64,000 nucleotides of DNA. Origin: Lepas anatifera. Taxonomy: Eukaryota > Arthropoda > Thecostraca > Lepadidae. The notes below the pieces were generated by a model that was not told the origin of the DNA, ran no database searches, and was given only the letters and a program-made list of their open reading frames with translations. Positions 30,917-40,870 of this stretch are shown piece by piece. Both the position numbers and the translations under genes were made by a program. The stretch's first letter is position 1. Every line of letters begins with the position of its first letter. The DNA lies in the NCBI GenBank assembly GCA_034440635.1, contig JAOTON010002237.1:818501-882500 (forward strand). Direction: 5' to 3'.

Positions 30917-31162
30917 TGGCCTCGGTCATCGAAAGTGTTGGCACCTGGCGCATTTTTTTGAAAACGCCAGTAGAGGGACTGACGTCTGGCGCGGCTGCTT
31001 CATATCCGGCGCATTGTTGAACGCGATATAGATTTTGAACGTTTATTTTCAGTCGTGGTGAACTCGTTGCTGTGAAAAAGTGTAATTCATGTTGGGTGGA
31101 CGTGAATATTGAAGACTGGCGTTATTTTCTTGTTTGTTATTATCTTGGAAAGTTCAAAGAAA

Positions 31163-31388
31163 ATGGAGGTGAGACGGATAACCATTACATCCAATCAGAA
31201 CTGCTGCGTTCCTCAGTGTGTATCCTTCCGAAGAAATTGTCCAAGTCTTAGCTTTCACAAGTTTCCTCAGGATAAGGTGCTGTCCAAGCAGTGGAAGTCG
31301 AAACTGAGAATTGGGAAGAAGATGGGCTCAAATGCTGCTGTCTGTTGCAGACATTTTCAGCCATCTGACTTCCATTCACATCCACCTG
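31163..31388 (+). CDS. THAP zinc-finger domain exon, copy 1
   Basis: ATG at 31163 opens 75 codons plus one base: NCCVPQC near residues 13-19, FHKFP, then W (SKQW), then VCCRHFQPSDF. This is the C2CH pattern of the THAP DNA-binding domain with its conserved Pro, Trp and Phe. The exon ends at CACCTG before a consensus donor GTAAGC (31389-31394), so it is a spliced first exon. An upstream in-frame ATG (31109) would add a hydrophobic stretch and is less likely. THAP domains occur in host regulators and in P-element transposases; no transposase follows. Later exons were not found. Confidence 0.85.
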
Positions 31389-31840
31389 GTAAGCGGCTGT
31401 GAGGCCAGTGTGCAAAGTATGGCATTTTCGACGAGATCTCGTCCGTGCGAGTTCCCTTGGAGACAGGACCGAGTGGTGCGAACTTTATCAACCTGGTGCG
31501 AATTTGCGAGGTTAGTGACACTTAAACTTAACAAATAATGGCTGAATGGCCATTAAGACACAGGAGGTGCCTTATAAAAAGTCCTTAACTGACTAATGAT
31601 TGAGGTAGCACTGCATTGTAGGGGTAGGAATGGGTGCATTTTTCCCTGGTATGTGGCAGATTGGTGCGAATTTTCGGAGGCTGGTGGTGCGAGAATTTAG
31701 ATGGCTGGTGCGACTCATCTGGCCTGCCGCCATACTTTGCAGACTGGCTGTGAGGCAATCTCCAGTTCCGCTTATGCCTCCTTCCACTCCCTTGAGCCTG
31801 CTTCTAGCAGGAGTAAGCCTTAATCCTTGGGCCGTCATCA

Positions 31841-32109
31841 TAGGCGGATCCAGGATTGCCGATCAGGGGTACCTTCCCGGGGGCGGCGCACCATTCTTGA
31901 CCGGGAAACCCTATCGGATGGGAGCAAAACCCTATCGGTGGGAGCCGACTTTCGTATCCTGGGAGGGGTGGTGGTGGGAAGCGAAATTTCAGGGGGCGTG
32001 GCCATTTCAGGGGGCGCCGAGGGTCGATGGTGGGGGCACATACTCCCTTTGCCCCCTGGATCTGCCTATGGGGCATGTGCCCACTTTGCCGTCCCCCTGG
32101 ATCCGCCTG
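31841..32109 (+). mobile_element. Family F element (copy 2), inside the THAP block
   Basis: TAGGCGGATCCAGGATTGCC to CTGGATCCGCC, with an additional internal end (CTGGATCTGCC) near 32068. The same insertion is present in the second THAP block, so it predates the duplication. Confidence 0.8.
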
Positions 32110-32453
32110 TGGCTGCATTCCCTTTTAGCCCGGAAAACTGACATCTTGAAATAATTCGGTAGATATACGCCTTTATTTGTTTCAAGCTGTCTGAAATTCC
32201 AGTTTGAATGTACGATGGAAAATGCGTTTCCAAACACAAGCGTCGCCACCGGCAAAGAAGTGGGGGGGGGGCAGCAAACTTCATCCTGATGCTGACTACA
32301 AGGTTTGCTCCTTGGGACCAAAAACTCTTCGAATTTGGATTCTTCTCTGCCTTCCGCAGTGATTGGTTATAAGCCGCTGCCACATACCAAACATAAAACA
32401 CGTATAATTCACCGCTTACCATGCTATTCCCGGGGCCCACTAACGTTGTTTAC

Positions 32454-32480
32454 CTCTCGGAGTCCCTCTTTCGCGGCCAT
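32454..32480 (-). CDS. Possible first coding exon with YY1-like start (MAAKEGLRE)
   Basis: On the minus strand CCAAGATGGCCGCGAAAGAG places an ATG inside a classic YY1-type motif, with a good start context, and encodes nine residues up to a donor GTAAAC at 32453-32448. Many animal genes start this way. No downstream exon is identified and the gene is unknown; chance is possible. Confidence 0.35.
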
Positions 32481-32485
32481 CTTGG
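32473..32485. promoter_or_regulatory. YY1-type motif GCGGCCATCTTGG
   Basis: An exact match to the familiar YY1 consensus in a locally GC-rich, CCAAT-containing stretch (GTGATTGGTTATAAG at 32359). It marks a candidate promoter at about 32330-32540. Confidence 0.5.
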
Positions 32486-32539
32486 AGGGCACACTAGCGC
32501 CGCTGGTGAGCGTGACCGGGGTCAATTGTTTGGGGACGG

Positions 32540-33200
32540 TTCATTTTTGCCACAGTTCATAAGTGCAGCACGCTCATAAGTACCGCACGATCAAAAGTGC
32601 AGCATGTTCAAAAGTGCAGCAGTTCAAAAGTGCAGCAAGGTCAAGGAAGGGATGTTCAAAACGCCCGCAGTTCAAAAGTGCAGCACGATCAAAAGTGCAG
32701 CACGTTCAAAAGTGCCACTGCTCATAACTGCCGCAGCTCAAAAGTGCAGCACCATTAAGGAAGCGATGTTCAAAACGCCCGCAGTTCATAAGTGCCGCAC
32801 GATCAAAAGTGCAGCACGATCAAAAGCCCCACAGTTCAAAAGTGAAGCGCGTTCAAAACCCCCGCAGTTCATAAGTGCAGCAGACTCGATTATCAAGCAC
32901 GTTCAAAACACCCACAGTTCATAAGTGCAGCACGTTCAAAAATGCAGCAAGGTCAGAGAAGCGGTATTCAAAAGGCCAGCGGTTCATAAGTGCAGCAAGA
33001 TATTTTGTGTAGAGTTCAAAACGCCCGCGGTTCATAAGTTCAGCAAGATAATTGTGCTCTGTTAAAAACTCCCACAGTTCATAAGTGCAGTACGTTCAAA
33101 AGTGCAGCATGTTCAAAACTGCAGCGCATTCAAAAGTGCAGCACGATCAAAATTACAGCCCGTTCAAGCGTGCAGCACGTTCAAATGTGAAGCCCGATTA
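32540..33200. repeat. Degenerate ~20-bp minisatellite S3 (copy in block W)
   Basis: Units close to GTTCAAAAGTGCAGCACG and GTTCATAAGTGCAGCA recur to about 33200. The same array in reverse is at 57560-58190, with a further short one at 56110-56280. Open frames through it are artefacts. Confidence 0.85.
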
Positions 33201-33762
33201 AAAGGATCAGGCCAATCATAGATTGGGTCAGAACGCAAATCATTAGAATCGGAGGGTAAGTCCAAAAATAAAAGCAAAGACTGTATCTTCATTCCCACCG
33301 ATGTTTTTTTAGTTTAAATTATCTTGCCCATACATTTCCAACGGAGAGGCCATGGCTCGTACCTGACCTACAGTCGTCTCTACAAAAAAATCCCGGATTG
33401 TCCATAGATTAGCCCTATTATTTCTAAGCCATATCAACATGTGCCCCACCGGGGTCCTCGGCACCACGCGCCTTGCTGGGGAGACGTACATTTCGCCCTT
33501 CTTCCGTATCTTATTTCCCAGGAAAGCTAGAGAAAAATTACGGACGGCCGGCGAAAAGTGTGCTCGAAACAAAGAGAAATTATCAGAATTATTTCATTTC
33601 AGGTCAATGTTGAAGTCAGCATAGGTCAAAGAAGGCTCCCATAGGCTTACAACAGCGCCGTGTACGCTTCCCTCTTTAGACTTTTACTCAGCGAAGCTAG
33701 AGCAAATCTTTATACATCACTGGATTCCTCTCACAGCGGAAAACCGAAAGATGTATAGTTAA

Positions 33763-34793
33763 CCCTCGCCCCACCGGGGGGCCATCGATGGCCCCCCTAA
33801 GGTTTTTCCGGGATAGCAGAAAAACGACGAGGCGCAGCACCGCAGTTGAGGGCTCTACCTCTCACTGCATCATTTTCCCATCATCCCTAAAATTTTTTAC
33901 CCCGGGTCACCCAAGGTCAGGTCACCAGACGAGGTCAACCAAGGTCACCTCACTTCCCCTTTAGAGCTCTGTAAGAGCTACATTTCAAAGTCGATCAATT
34001 TGAAACTTCCTACACTTCATGACCCCTCCAGGGTCTACAAGGTGTATATCCGGGATTTTTTCGATTTCGTGCCCTGAGGTCAGGTCACGAGGCGGCCTCT
34101 CCCATTGGAAAAGCATGGGGAAAAGCTATTTCATGATATAAAAGCCACAAAAATGATTGCAAATACTCAGACTGCTCAGAACAACGTTTTTGGACACCCT
34201 TTCACGGATCCCAGGGTTCATATTTGCCCTTTGACTTTTCCAAGGTCATCCAAGGTCACCAGAGGTCAAGAACAGTATTTTGACAATAACTTTTGACCTA
34301 ATTGAGCTAGAGCGGTGAAACAAACACCATCGTGTTTGTCTTGTCACTGACTTTCATTTGATATACGGCAAGGTCACTTTTTGACCTTTCGTGACCTCAG
34401 GTCATATTAGGTCACGAGGTGACCTCTGGCGGTCAAACCACTGGCGGAAGGTCTTTACGTTCCACATAGCGGAAAAAGTACTGGCAATTTGCTATCAAAT
34501 GTACTTTACCAGGCCTCAATAGCTCTAATGACATAAGAGTTATGCCCAGTTTGCTTAATCATTGCATATTTGAGTGAAAATAGCCGATCTTGACCTAATT
34601 TGACCTCTGGAGGTCAAACCATTGACCTGAGCACTAAAACATGCGAAGTAATTTCTTACTGAATTCACGCGAGCTTTCTATTGCACTTTGCAGATTTGCG
34701 CTAACGCCCATATTTTCGGAGTTAGAGGGTGGGGCCATCGATGGCCCCTCCGGTGGGGCGAAGGTGGCGCCGGACCCCCCGGTGGGGCGCGGG
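33763..34793. mobile_element. TTAA element, family B (copy 3), 1031 bp
   Basis: Ends CCCTCGCCCCACCGGGGGG and its complement, flanked by TTAA 33759-33762 and 34794-34797. The inverted W copy reads GATGTATAGTTAATATGGC without interruption at TTAA 57008-57011. GCCATCGATGGC palindromes sit near both ends. Interior rich in AGGTCA words. No coding capacity. Confidence 0.93.
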
Positions 34794-35125
34794 TTAATAT
34801 GACATTGCTAGGCCAAGTGATAATAGCCTAACAACGACCTAGGGCAGGGTCACAGGGTGACCCGGTGTGGTCATGTTGCAAATCAATCGACTCCCCGTGA
34901 CAAGATAAGCGCAATGCGATTAAGACCCTCGCGTTGAGTGCCAGTCTTGTGTCGGTTGTCGACTTTAGATGTAACCTAGGGCGCATGAACACTGATCCTG
35001 TCGGAAAAATTATATGTAAATTAGGCCCGAATCTGTTTATCGAATGCATATTATGATGGCTCCTCAATGGGATGGTGGTGCGCATATGTGTCGGCATATG
35101 AACATGCGTGTTTGTATTGAAAAAA

Positions 35126-35129
<4 letters not shown>

Positions 35130-35188
<59 letters not shown>
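35130..35188. repeat. (TA)n microsatellite, left of the GGGGAGAGTGGG element
   Basis: About 30 TA units immediately abutting the element end at 35189. A matching TA run lies at 39571-39606. Confidence 0.95.
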
Positions 35189-35191
<3 letters not shown>

Positions 35192-35982
35192 GAGAGTGGG
35201 ATAACATGCCCAGGGTTTAGGGAAATCCGGATTATGAAAAAACCGTGGTACCAACAGTGCTGCTTTAGATGTCAAGTCGTAGCATGATCATTTATCTTCC
35301 TTATAGAGTCGATGAAATCGCTGATAATTATCATATTTTTTAACTATGATGATTTTACCAGAGGCTTGCAAAGGGGCGTATTACCCCATCGGGTGGGTAA
35401 GACGCCCCTGGGGCTTGGTAAGATGCCCCACTCCTGGGCATCTTACCCCATTTTGGTCTATCGTTGATGAAGTAGCTTTTTCGTAGTTCTTAGCTTCATT
35501 GGTAATCATATAAGTATTATTCAGAAGTCAGAATGTATCTAGAAGCGTCCAGCACATTAATAAAACATGTAGGTGGTTTTTCACGTTCCCACGTCTAATA
35601 AACTAAGTTACGTAAAACTAACGATAAAACCAAGCATAAAGGCATACCATAAAAGTAATATAAAATGAAACACACACACAAACAAACACGACGAAGAACG
35701 AAACGAAGTTAACTGGTACGAGGATTCTGAGCACCCTCCCTGAATCCCCTACCTTGTCTATTCTGTGTTCCCATTGTTTCAATTCACCATTTTAAAAGAA
35801 ATATGGGCCAGAAGTTGTTAAGTGCAAAAACATTCACTTCAGACAGTAAAAATGACGTGTGGCGACTCGAAGCTTCCTCCCACTAACCATCTCAGGCTCC
35901 CAGTCTATCATTTATGGCACAGCCTTCGCAGGCAGTGCACTCGATCCATTCTTCGCACGAGAGAACAAAACTCACTCCGCAG

Positions 35983-36980
35983 CAGAGATGGCCTACGCTA
36001 CGTTACGAAACTATTTTTCCGTAGCCGTAGCTCTGGATAAGAAATGAGCGTAGCTGGGCGGATTCTGTAGCGTACTACGCCAAAATTTAGCGTATCGTAG
36101 CGTACTACGAACAAAAGTTACGTCATATATGTATACACCTTCTCGTGAACTCGATCGTGGTACTAAGGCTTTTTGGTAACGATTTGCTTTAATTCGAAAT
36201 TTGAAATAGAAGTGATAATATTTGAAAAAAGTTACGACAACAATTTCACGAAAAATGCATCAAATCACTGCAAATTAAGACCGTAACGTTTTGGTGGATA
36301 GTGTAATACACGGACACATTTTTGGGCCTGTAAAAATTAGAAGTCGGTTTATTTCAATTTTTTTCTTCAACTGGCGACAATAATTCCCGACCACTGATCA
36401 CACACATCAGGTCATACACATCAGGTCAACAGGTCACACATCAGGTCAGGTCAAGATCACTATCTAATCTAGCGTAGTCAATATGCACATTAAACAAATC
36501 GTAGTAGCAATCTCAACGTAATGTTATCAAAATACAAGTTTTATCGTCATTTCCTTTAAAGTTATTGACACAAGTCTGAAAATTTGCCTAAGTAGCCCAT
36601 ATGACCTCTCAGAGGTCACAGGTAAAACATTGCAACAGGAACCTAGAAAGAGGCCCAGGATACCACGATTTTAGGAATGTGAAGGTTTTCTCAGCTTTGT
36701 CTACACAAATACAGCCCGATTTCTGTTTTTTTTTGTACCGCCGGTTAAACTCGAGGGGGATGTCCAAACACCCCCACCGGGGCGAGGGTTAAAGTATAGA
36801 TGTGTGTACAAAATGTTGATATCGCAATACGATAAATTCTTTACCGTGGCCGTAGCTAAAATACCGTAATGCCGTAGTCAATGAAATATAACGTAGCGTA
36901 ATTCCGTAGCGTAGTTTTGGCCAAAATCGAACCGTAACGTAGCGTAATTCGGTAACGTAACGCAGCGTAGGCCTTCTCTG
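35983..36980 (+). mobile_element. hAT-like element CAGAGATGG (copy 1), 998 bp
   Basis: Ends CAGAGATGGCCTACGCTACG and CGTAGGCCTTCTCTG with a perfect 8-bp duplication CTCCGCAG (35975-35982, 36981-36988). CGTAGCGTA words are repeated at both sides, as in many hAT subterminal regions. A family C TTAA element (to 36788, before TTAA 36789-36792) lies inside at the same place as in the second copy, so it was carried along. Confidence 0.92.
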
Positions 36981-37094
36981 CTCCGCAGATGAGATATCTG
37001 GTATCATCATGCCCACTGTCTTTCTTCCCTTATACAGCTTTTGCCTGCCTCGGCACGTCTTTTTAGATACCTTTGCTTTTACAACCTCTTTTAC

Positions 37095-37462
37095 CAGTCT
37101 GTCTTCAAGAACCTTTTTTAGACGAATGTTGTTGCAAGTTCGGTTTTTGGAGTTGGAGCCTCACTAAGGTCATCAATGGACTTGTCACGGAGACCCTAGC
37201 CCCACCATCGGAGCGAGCAACTCCTGCAATGAAGAGTTAATTGAAAAGTCAAAGTTAAACATCCCACAACTCCCAGGGACGGCCGCCTCGCTCAGGTCAT
37301 CCTCTCACCAGTCAGTTGCCAGCCGACCTACGTCCGGTAAACTATTGAGCGCCGGAGCGTCTCAGGGGAACCGATCCCAAGCCTGGACATGCACTGCCAC
37401 TGCATGTTCCTGAGCAGCGGGCCAGAGCCCAACGCTCTACCAACTGGGCTACCGGGATGGCA
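37095..37462 (-). mobile_element. tRNA-derived SINE (minus strand)
   Basis: On the minus strand the head reads CCCGGTAGCCCAGTTGGTAG with AGCGTTGGGCTC following, a tRNA-like A box region, then GGAATCGGTT-type B-box-like sequence, then GGCTGGCAACTGACTGGTGAG and a body shared with 50773-50937 plus 54512-54760 and with 52757-53000. Not a functional tRNA: no complete cloverleaf. Confidence 0.75.
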
Positions 37463-38129
37463 AATGTAGGGACAACGTAAGAGGTCAGGTACAGAGCTTT
37501 GCAGGATTAACCATGTGGAATATTTCAGGTTTAGTTCATTCGTAGGCGAATCCAGTGTAAACAGTCCAGCCATGGCTCCCTCCCAATCGGCCAAATTTAA
37601 CCGATTTTGGCCAATATTGTTTTGAAATATGTTTTACGGTTTTGTTCATTTCAATTTAATTGCTTTGTGCCTCCACCACACCAGTTTGATCTGAAACCCA
37701 CTTGAGGTCAGCTCCGGTTGGGGTATCAGGCCAGGTCCGGTCAACTCCCAAATAATTGTCTCAAGGTTTTAATGATTGAGGTGGAATTCGCTTTATCGAA
37801 TGAGAGCACCAACCACAAAATTTGGCTGTTATGGGATTCCTTGCGTTAGTGGCCTGGGTTCAGGTGCGAGGCCTTCGATTGGAAAGGTTAGAAACAAAGC
37901 GACAGATTGCAGTGTGCTCTTATTTAACACGTACAGTCATGCACATCGAAAGCAGAGGACAGGAACCGGAGGACGGATCCCCTAACTCGCAAATCTGAGG
38001 GGACGTCTCCCAACAAGTTTTGGGAATTGACCTAGGTTTTTATTGTCTCCCTATTACCTACGTAGGTTGACCTACGTAAATTCTTTCATGACCTTCATGG
38101 TCATTAGCTTTTGCAGACAGTCAATTTAA

Positions 38130-38981
38130 CACGCGCATTGACGGGGGGCGGGTACCCGCCCCCCCTCGGGTTTTTTCGGAGACAGCAGAAAAACGGCGGC
38201 GCGCAGCGCCGCCGTACCTGGCCTACCTTTTCCCTCATCATTTTTGCAGCTTCTGTGAAAATTTTAAGGATAGGTCATCTCAGGTCAGGTCACCAGTACA
38301 GGTCAAGTGACCCGACCTCAAAAAAGTTTAAGATAGCATAAGTCGGAGCAGGGTGAACTTATCTAATTGAAACTCATATCACATAATGGGCTCACCGAGT
38401 TCTCTAAGATATGTTCCGGTATTTTTGATATCGATGACCAAGGTCAGGTACGAAGCATGACCTCTCCATTGGTAATACATGGGAAATATGGTTTTTACTG
38501 AATAACTCAGTAACAGATGGTGATAGAGCAGTTATTTTTGCTTCATTAGACTCGCCTTGGCTTTGCGGTTCTAATGATATGCATTTTATATAATTTGACC
38601 CTGACCTGACCTCAGGTCAGGTCAAATCTTTGGTTTGACCTAGCAAGGTCAAATCATATATCACTCGATTCGGCTTGCTGCGAGGATTCATAGAGTTCAA
38701 GTCGTTTTGCTCTCTCTTTACTTGTTCCGATGTAATGGCCGAAAAACTTAATTTACATGTTATCCCTATGACGGCATGTGACGGCATGTTTTTGACCTCT
38801 GGTGACCCTAAATGTGACCTGACAAAAAAATGATACAAATATTTCCGATGGAGAAGCGGATGGGATACCCAACGCCCTTTACCGTTTTTCGCTACCTACC
38901 GTGGTTCTCGAGATCTTAGGGGGGCGGGTACCCGCCCCCTCGTCAATCCGAAGGTGGCTCAGACCCCCGTCAATGCGCGTG
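38130..38981. mobile_element. TTAA element, family A, full-length reference copy (852 bp)
   Basis: Perfect ends CACGCGCATTGACGGGG between TTAA 38126-38129 and 38982-38985. Internal order: GC-rich hairpin (GGCGGCGCGCAGCGCCGCC), AGGTCA clusters at about 38275-38310, a central palindromic GACCTGACCTCAGGTCAGGTC near 38600-38620, a further TGACCT cluster, and a mirrored GC-rich end. No coding capacity. Confidence 0.93.
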
Positions 38982-39567
38982 TTAAAGTTCACGTCCCACC
39001 CCCATTACCAGTCCAGGGTCCGTAGCCCCCAGTAACAATTCCGTGGCGCTGCCCGTGGGTAAGGCTTAGACTAACCCCAAGTTTAACATATATTTTTTAC
39101 TCTAACAAATGGCGTTATATTGCTCTGGGGAAACACGTCCCCGTTCCACGGGTAAAGTTGCCCATGTGGCATCTTTCCCCATTCGTTGAGGGGGCATCTT
39201 TCCCATCAGTACCCAAACTAGATAAAACCTGAAGGAAAAAAAATCTTACAATTAATACACTCAAGGGAAATGCTCAGTTAATGAGTTCAGTGTGCCATCA
39301 TTCGTAATGGGAAGTCAAACAAAGCACGCATCCAATATTCTTCGAGATATCTGCAACCTATGTGGGCAATTTTTTCTTAGAAAAGCATCGAAACAAAGAC
39401 TTACCCACCAGCTTCACGCAACTCACAGGAGGGAACTGAATTTTTGCGCAAGAAACAATCAAAGCCTCTGCTTTCGACCAAGAACAATATTATTTACCAG
39501 TAGTGGCCCGAATTGCCGGAAGAGGGGATGGGGCGTCTTACCCGATGGGGCATCTTACCCCACTCTC

Positions 39568-39610
<43 letters not shown>

Positions 39611-39994
39611 CATCCCCCAAAAAAGATGGAAGCCTTAGCTCAATTCAGTGAGAAGTTATTGGCAATATAATCACTGTATGTTACTGTGACCTCACATGAC
39701 CTTTGAAAGGCTAGATGGTCAAAAACTCAACTTTATGGTCAAGATTGGAGTAATAATACACGGTTTGGGGATTTCCAAGTTGATCTCTCCAGTATTTCCT
39801 GAAAATGAACCTTTCCTATTTTTGCCGGAAACTCATAATGGGGTGACCCAAAAATTTATTCCACCTTGGGTTCACAATGTGAGGATTCGGAGAAAGAGGA
39901 TCTGTAGGCTCAAACGACGTTATCATATTGGGAAATAGCAATATTGCTCCCTAATAAAAAATAGCTTTAATCCGTCTAATTTCCCAGCTAACAC

Positions 39995-40260
39995 ACCTTC
40001 GTGGTGACTGCATGGTAACCATATGGGCTCCCCATCACTTTCCGCGTGGTGCCCTCGTGGGGTGACCGCGAGGGGCCCACGCGGTTTGGAAGATATTTCC
40101 GCGTGGGGCCCGCGTGGGCCAAACCACGTGGGATGACCGCGAGGTAACCTTGTGGGATAACCATTTTGTAACCGTGTGTGATAACCGTATGGTAACCATG
40201 TGGGGTGACCATGAAGTAAACGTGTGGGATGACCATGTTGTCATTGCTTGGGATGATCTC
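39995..40260. repeat. Degenerate minisatellite S4, ~22-bp units
   Basis: Units like GTGTGGGATAACCGTATGGTAACC, alternating GG(G/A)(A/T)GACC and GGTAACC phrases. A related patch with CACGTGG and ACCACATGG words occurs at 41915-42070. Confidence 0.7.
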
Positions 40261-40544
40261 AAAGTAGCCAGATGAAATAACATAACATATATTTTCATGA
40301 TTACATCATATTGATTACCCTTATGCAGACTGCGTCAGATGACCTCACGGTAATTGTGAGGAATGATTACTTGGTAAGTATGCCTAAAATAAACTACGTT
40401 ATAACACATTCATCAAGCACAAAAAAGGATTACTGCGCTCTGAGTTGTCCAGACACTGTTTGAATGCAAGACATTTTAAATGTTGATGAACTTTTGCTGG
40501 CCCCTCACAAAGGTACCAAAGATAGAAATAACACGTATAATTGA

Positions 40545-40870
40545 TGAGTTCTGGTGGTCATTTCCTAATGATTTCTGGTGGTGTTTCCTAATGGTTTCTG
40601 GTGGTCATTTCCCGATGGTTTCTGGTGGTCTATGGTTTCTCTTGGTCTGATGATTTCTGGTGGTCGTTTTTTATGATTTCTGGTGATTTGATGGTCTTTG
40701 GTGGTCGTTTTCTGACAGTCTGATGGTTTCTGGTGATTTGATGATCTTTGATGGTCGTTTTCTGACAGTCTGATGGTTTCTGGTGGTCGTTTCCCGGTGG
40801 TTGGGTGGCTTCCAGCGTTCTGTGATGGCCTCCAGTGGTCTGTAGTGGTTTCCAGCGGACCACTGCATGA
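40545..40870. repeat. Degenerate minisatellite S5 (GGTTTCTGGTGGTC)
   Basis: Units such as GATGGTTTCTGGTGGTCGTTTTC repeat about 15 times with variable length. The minus-strand open frames with repeated NHQ/DHQ residues are artefacts of the repeat. Confidence 0.8.

Larger units (their letters stand above)
30917..32318 (+). repeat. Duplicated THAP block, copy 1
   Basis: Begins GGCCTCGGTCATCGAAAG and runs to GCTCCTTGG, matching 58337-59748 with roughly 1.4 kb of high identity by eye. It includes an upstream segment with GCCAGTAGAGGGA (resembling a CTCF core), the THAP exon, a CTGGTGCGA-repeat stretch (31470-31720) and a family F element. No target duplication or inverted ends were seen, so it may be a segmental duplication and not a transposon. 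Confidence 0.75.
35189..39570. mobile_element. 4.4-kb element flanked by (TA)n, ends GGGGAGAGTGGG
   Basis: Left end GGGGAGAGTGGGATAACATG at 35189; right end reads, on the minus strand, AAGGGAGAGTGGGGTAAG. Subterminal repeats GG(C/G)ATCTTACCCCA and GGTAAGATGCCCC recur at 35370-35460, and related words at 39120-39210 and 39520-39560. Both ends sit directly in TA runs, suggesting insertion into a TA microsatellite. The interior contains a hAT-like element, a SINE and a family A element. No transposase is seen; about 37600-38100 is unassigned. Confidence 0.7.
32540..39990 (+). repeat. Block W, left copy, heavily interrupted
   Basis: S3, then 33200-33758, 34798-34920 and 39610-39800 match the reverse complement of 56320-58190 in order. 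Interruptions are the TTAA element 33763-34793 and a (TA)n-flanked element at 35189-39568. About 400 bp present at 56560-56960 is absent here near 34840, probably a deletion between GGGTAGGGTC-like repeats. Confidence 0.7.

Noticed and set aside
32604..32924. 106-residue plus-strand ORF (and its counterpart at 57798-58142)
   Set aside because: Translation of minisatellite S3.
33309..33572. 87-residue ORF duplicated at 57198-57461
   Set aside because: Both copies lie in block W; the translation has no recognisable domain and the shared frame is explained by recent duplication.
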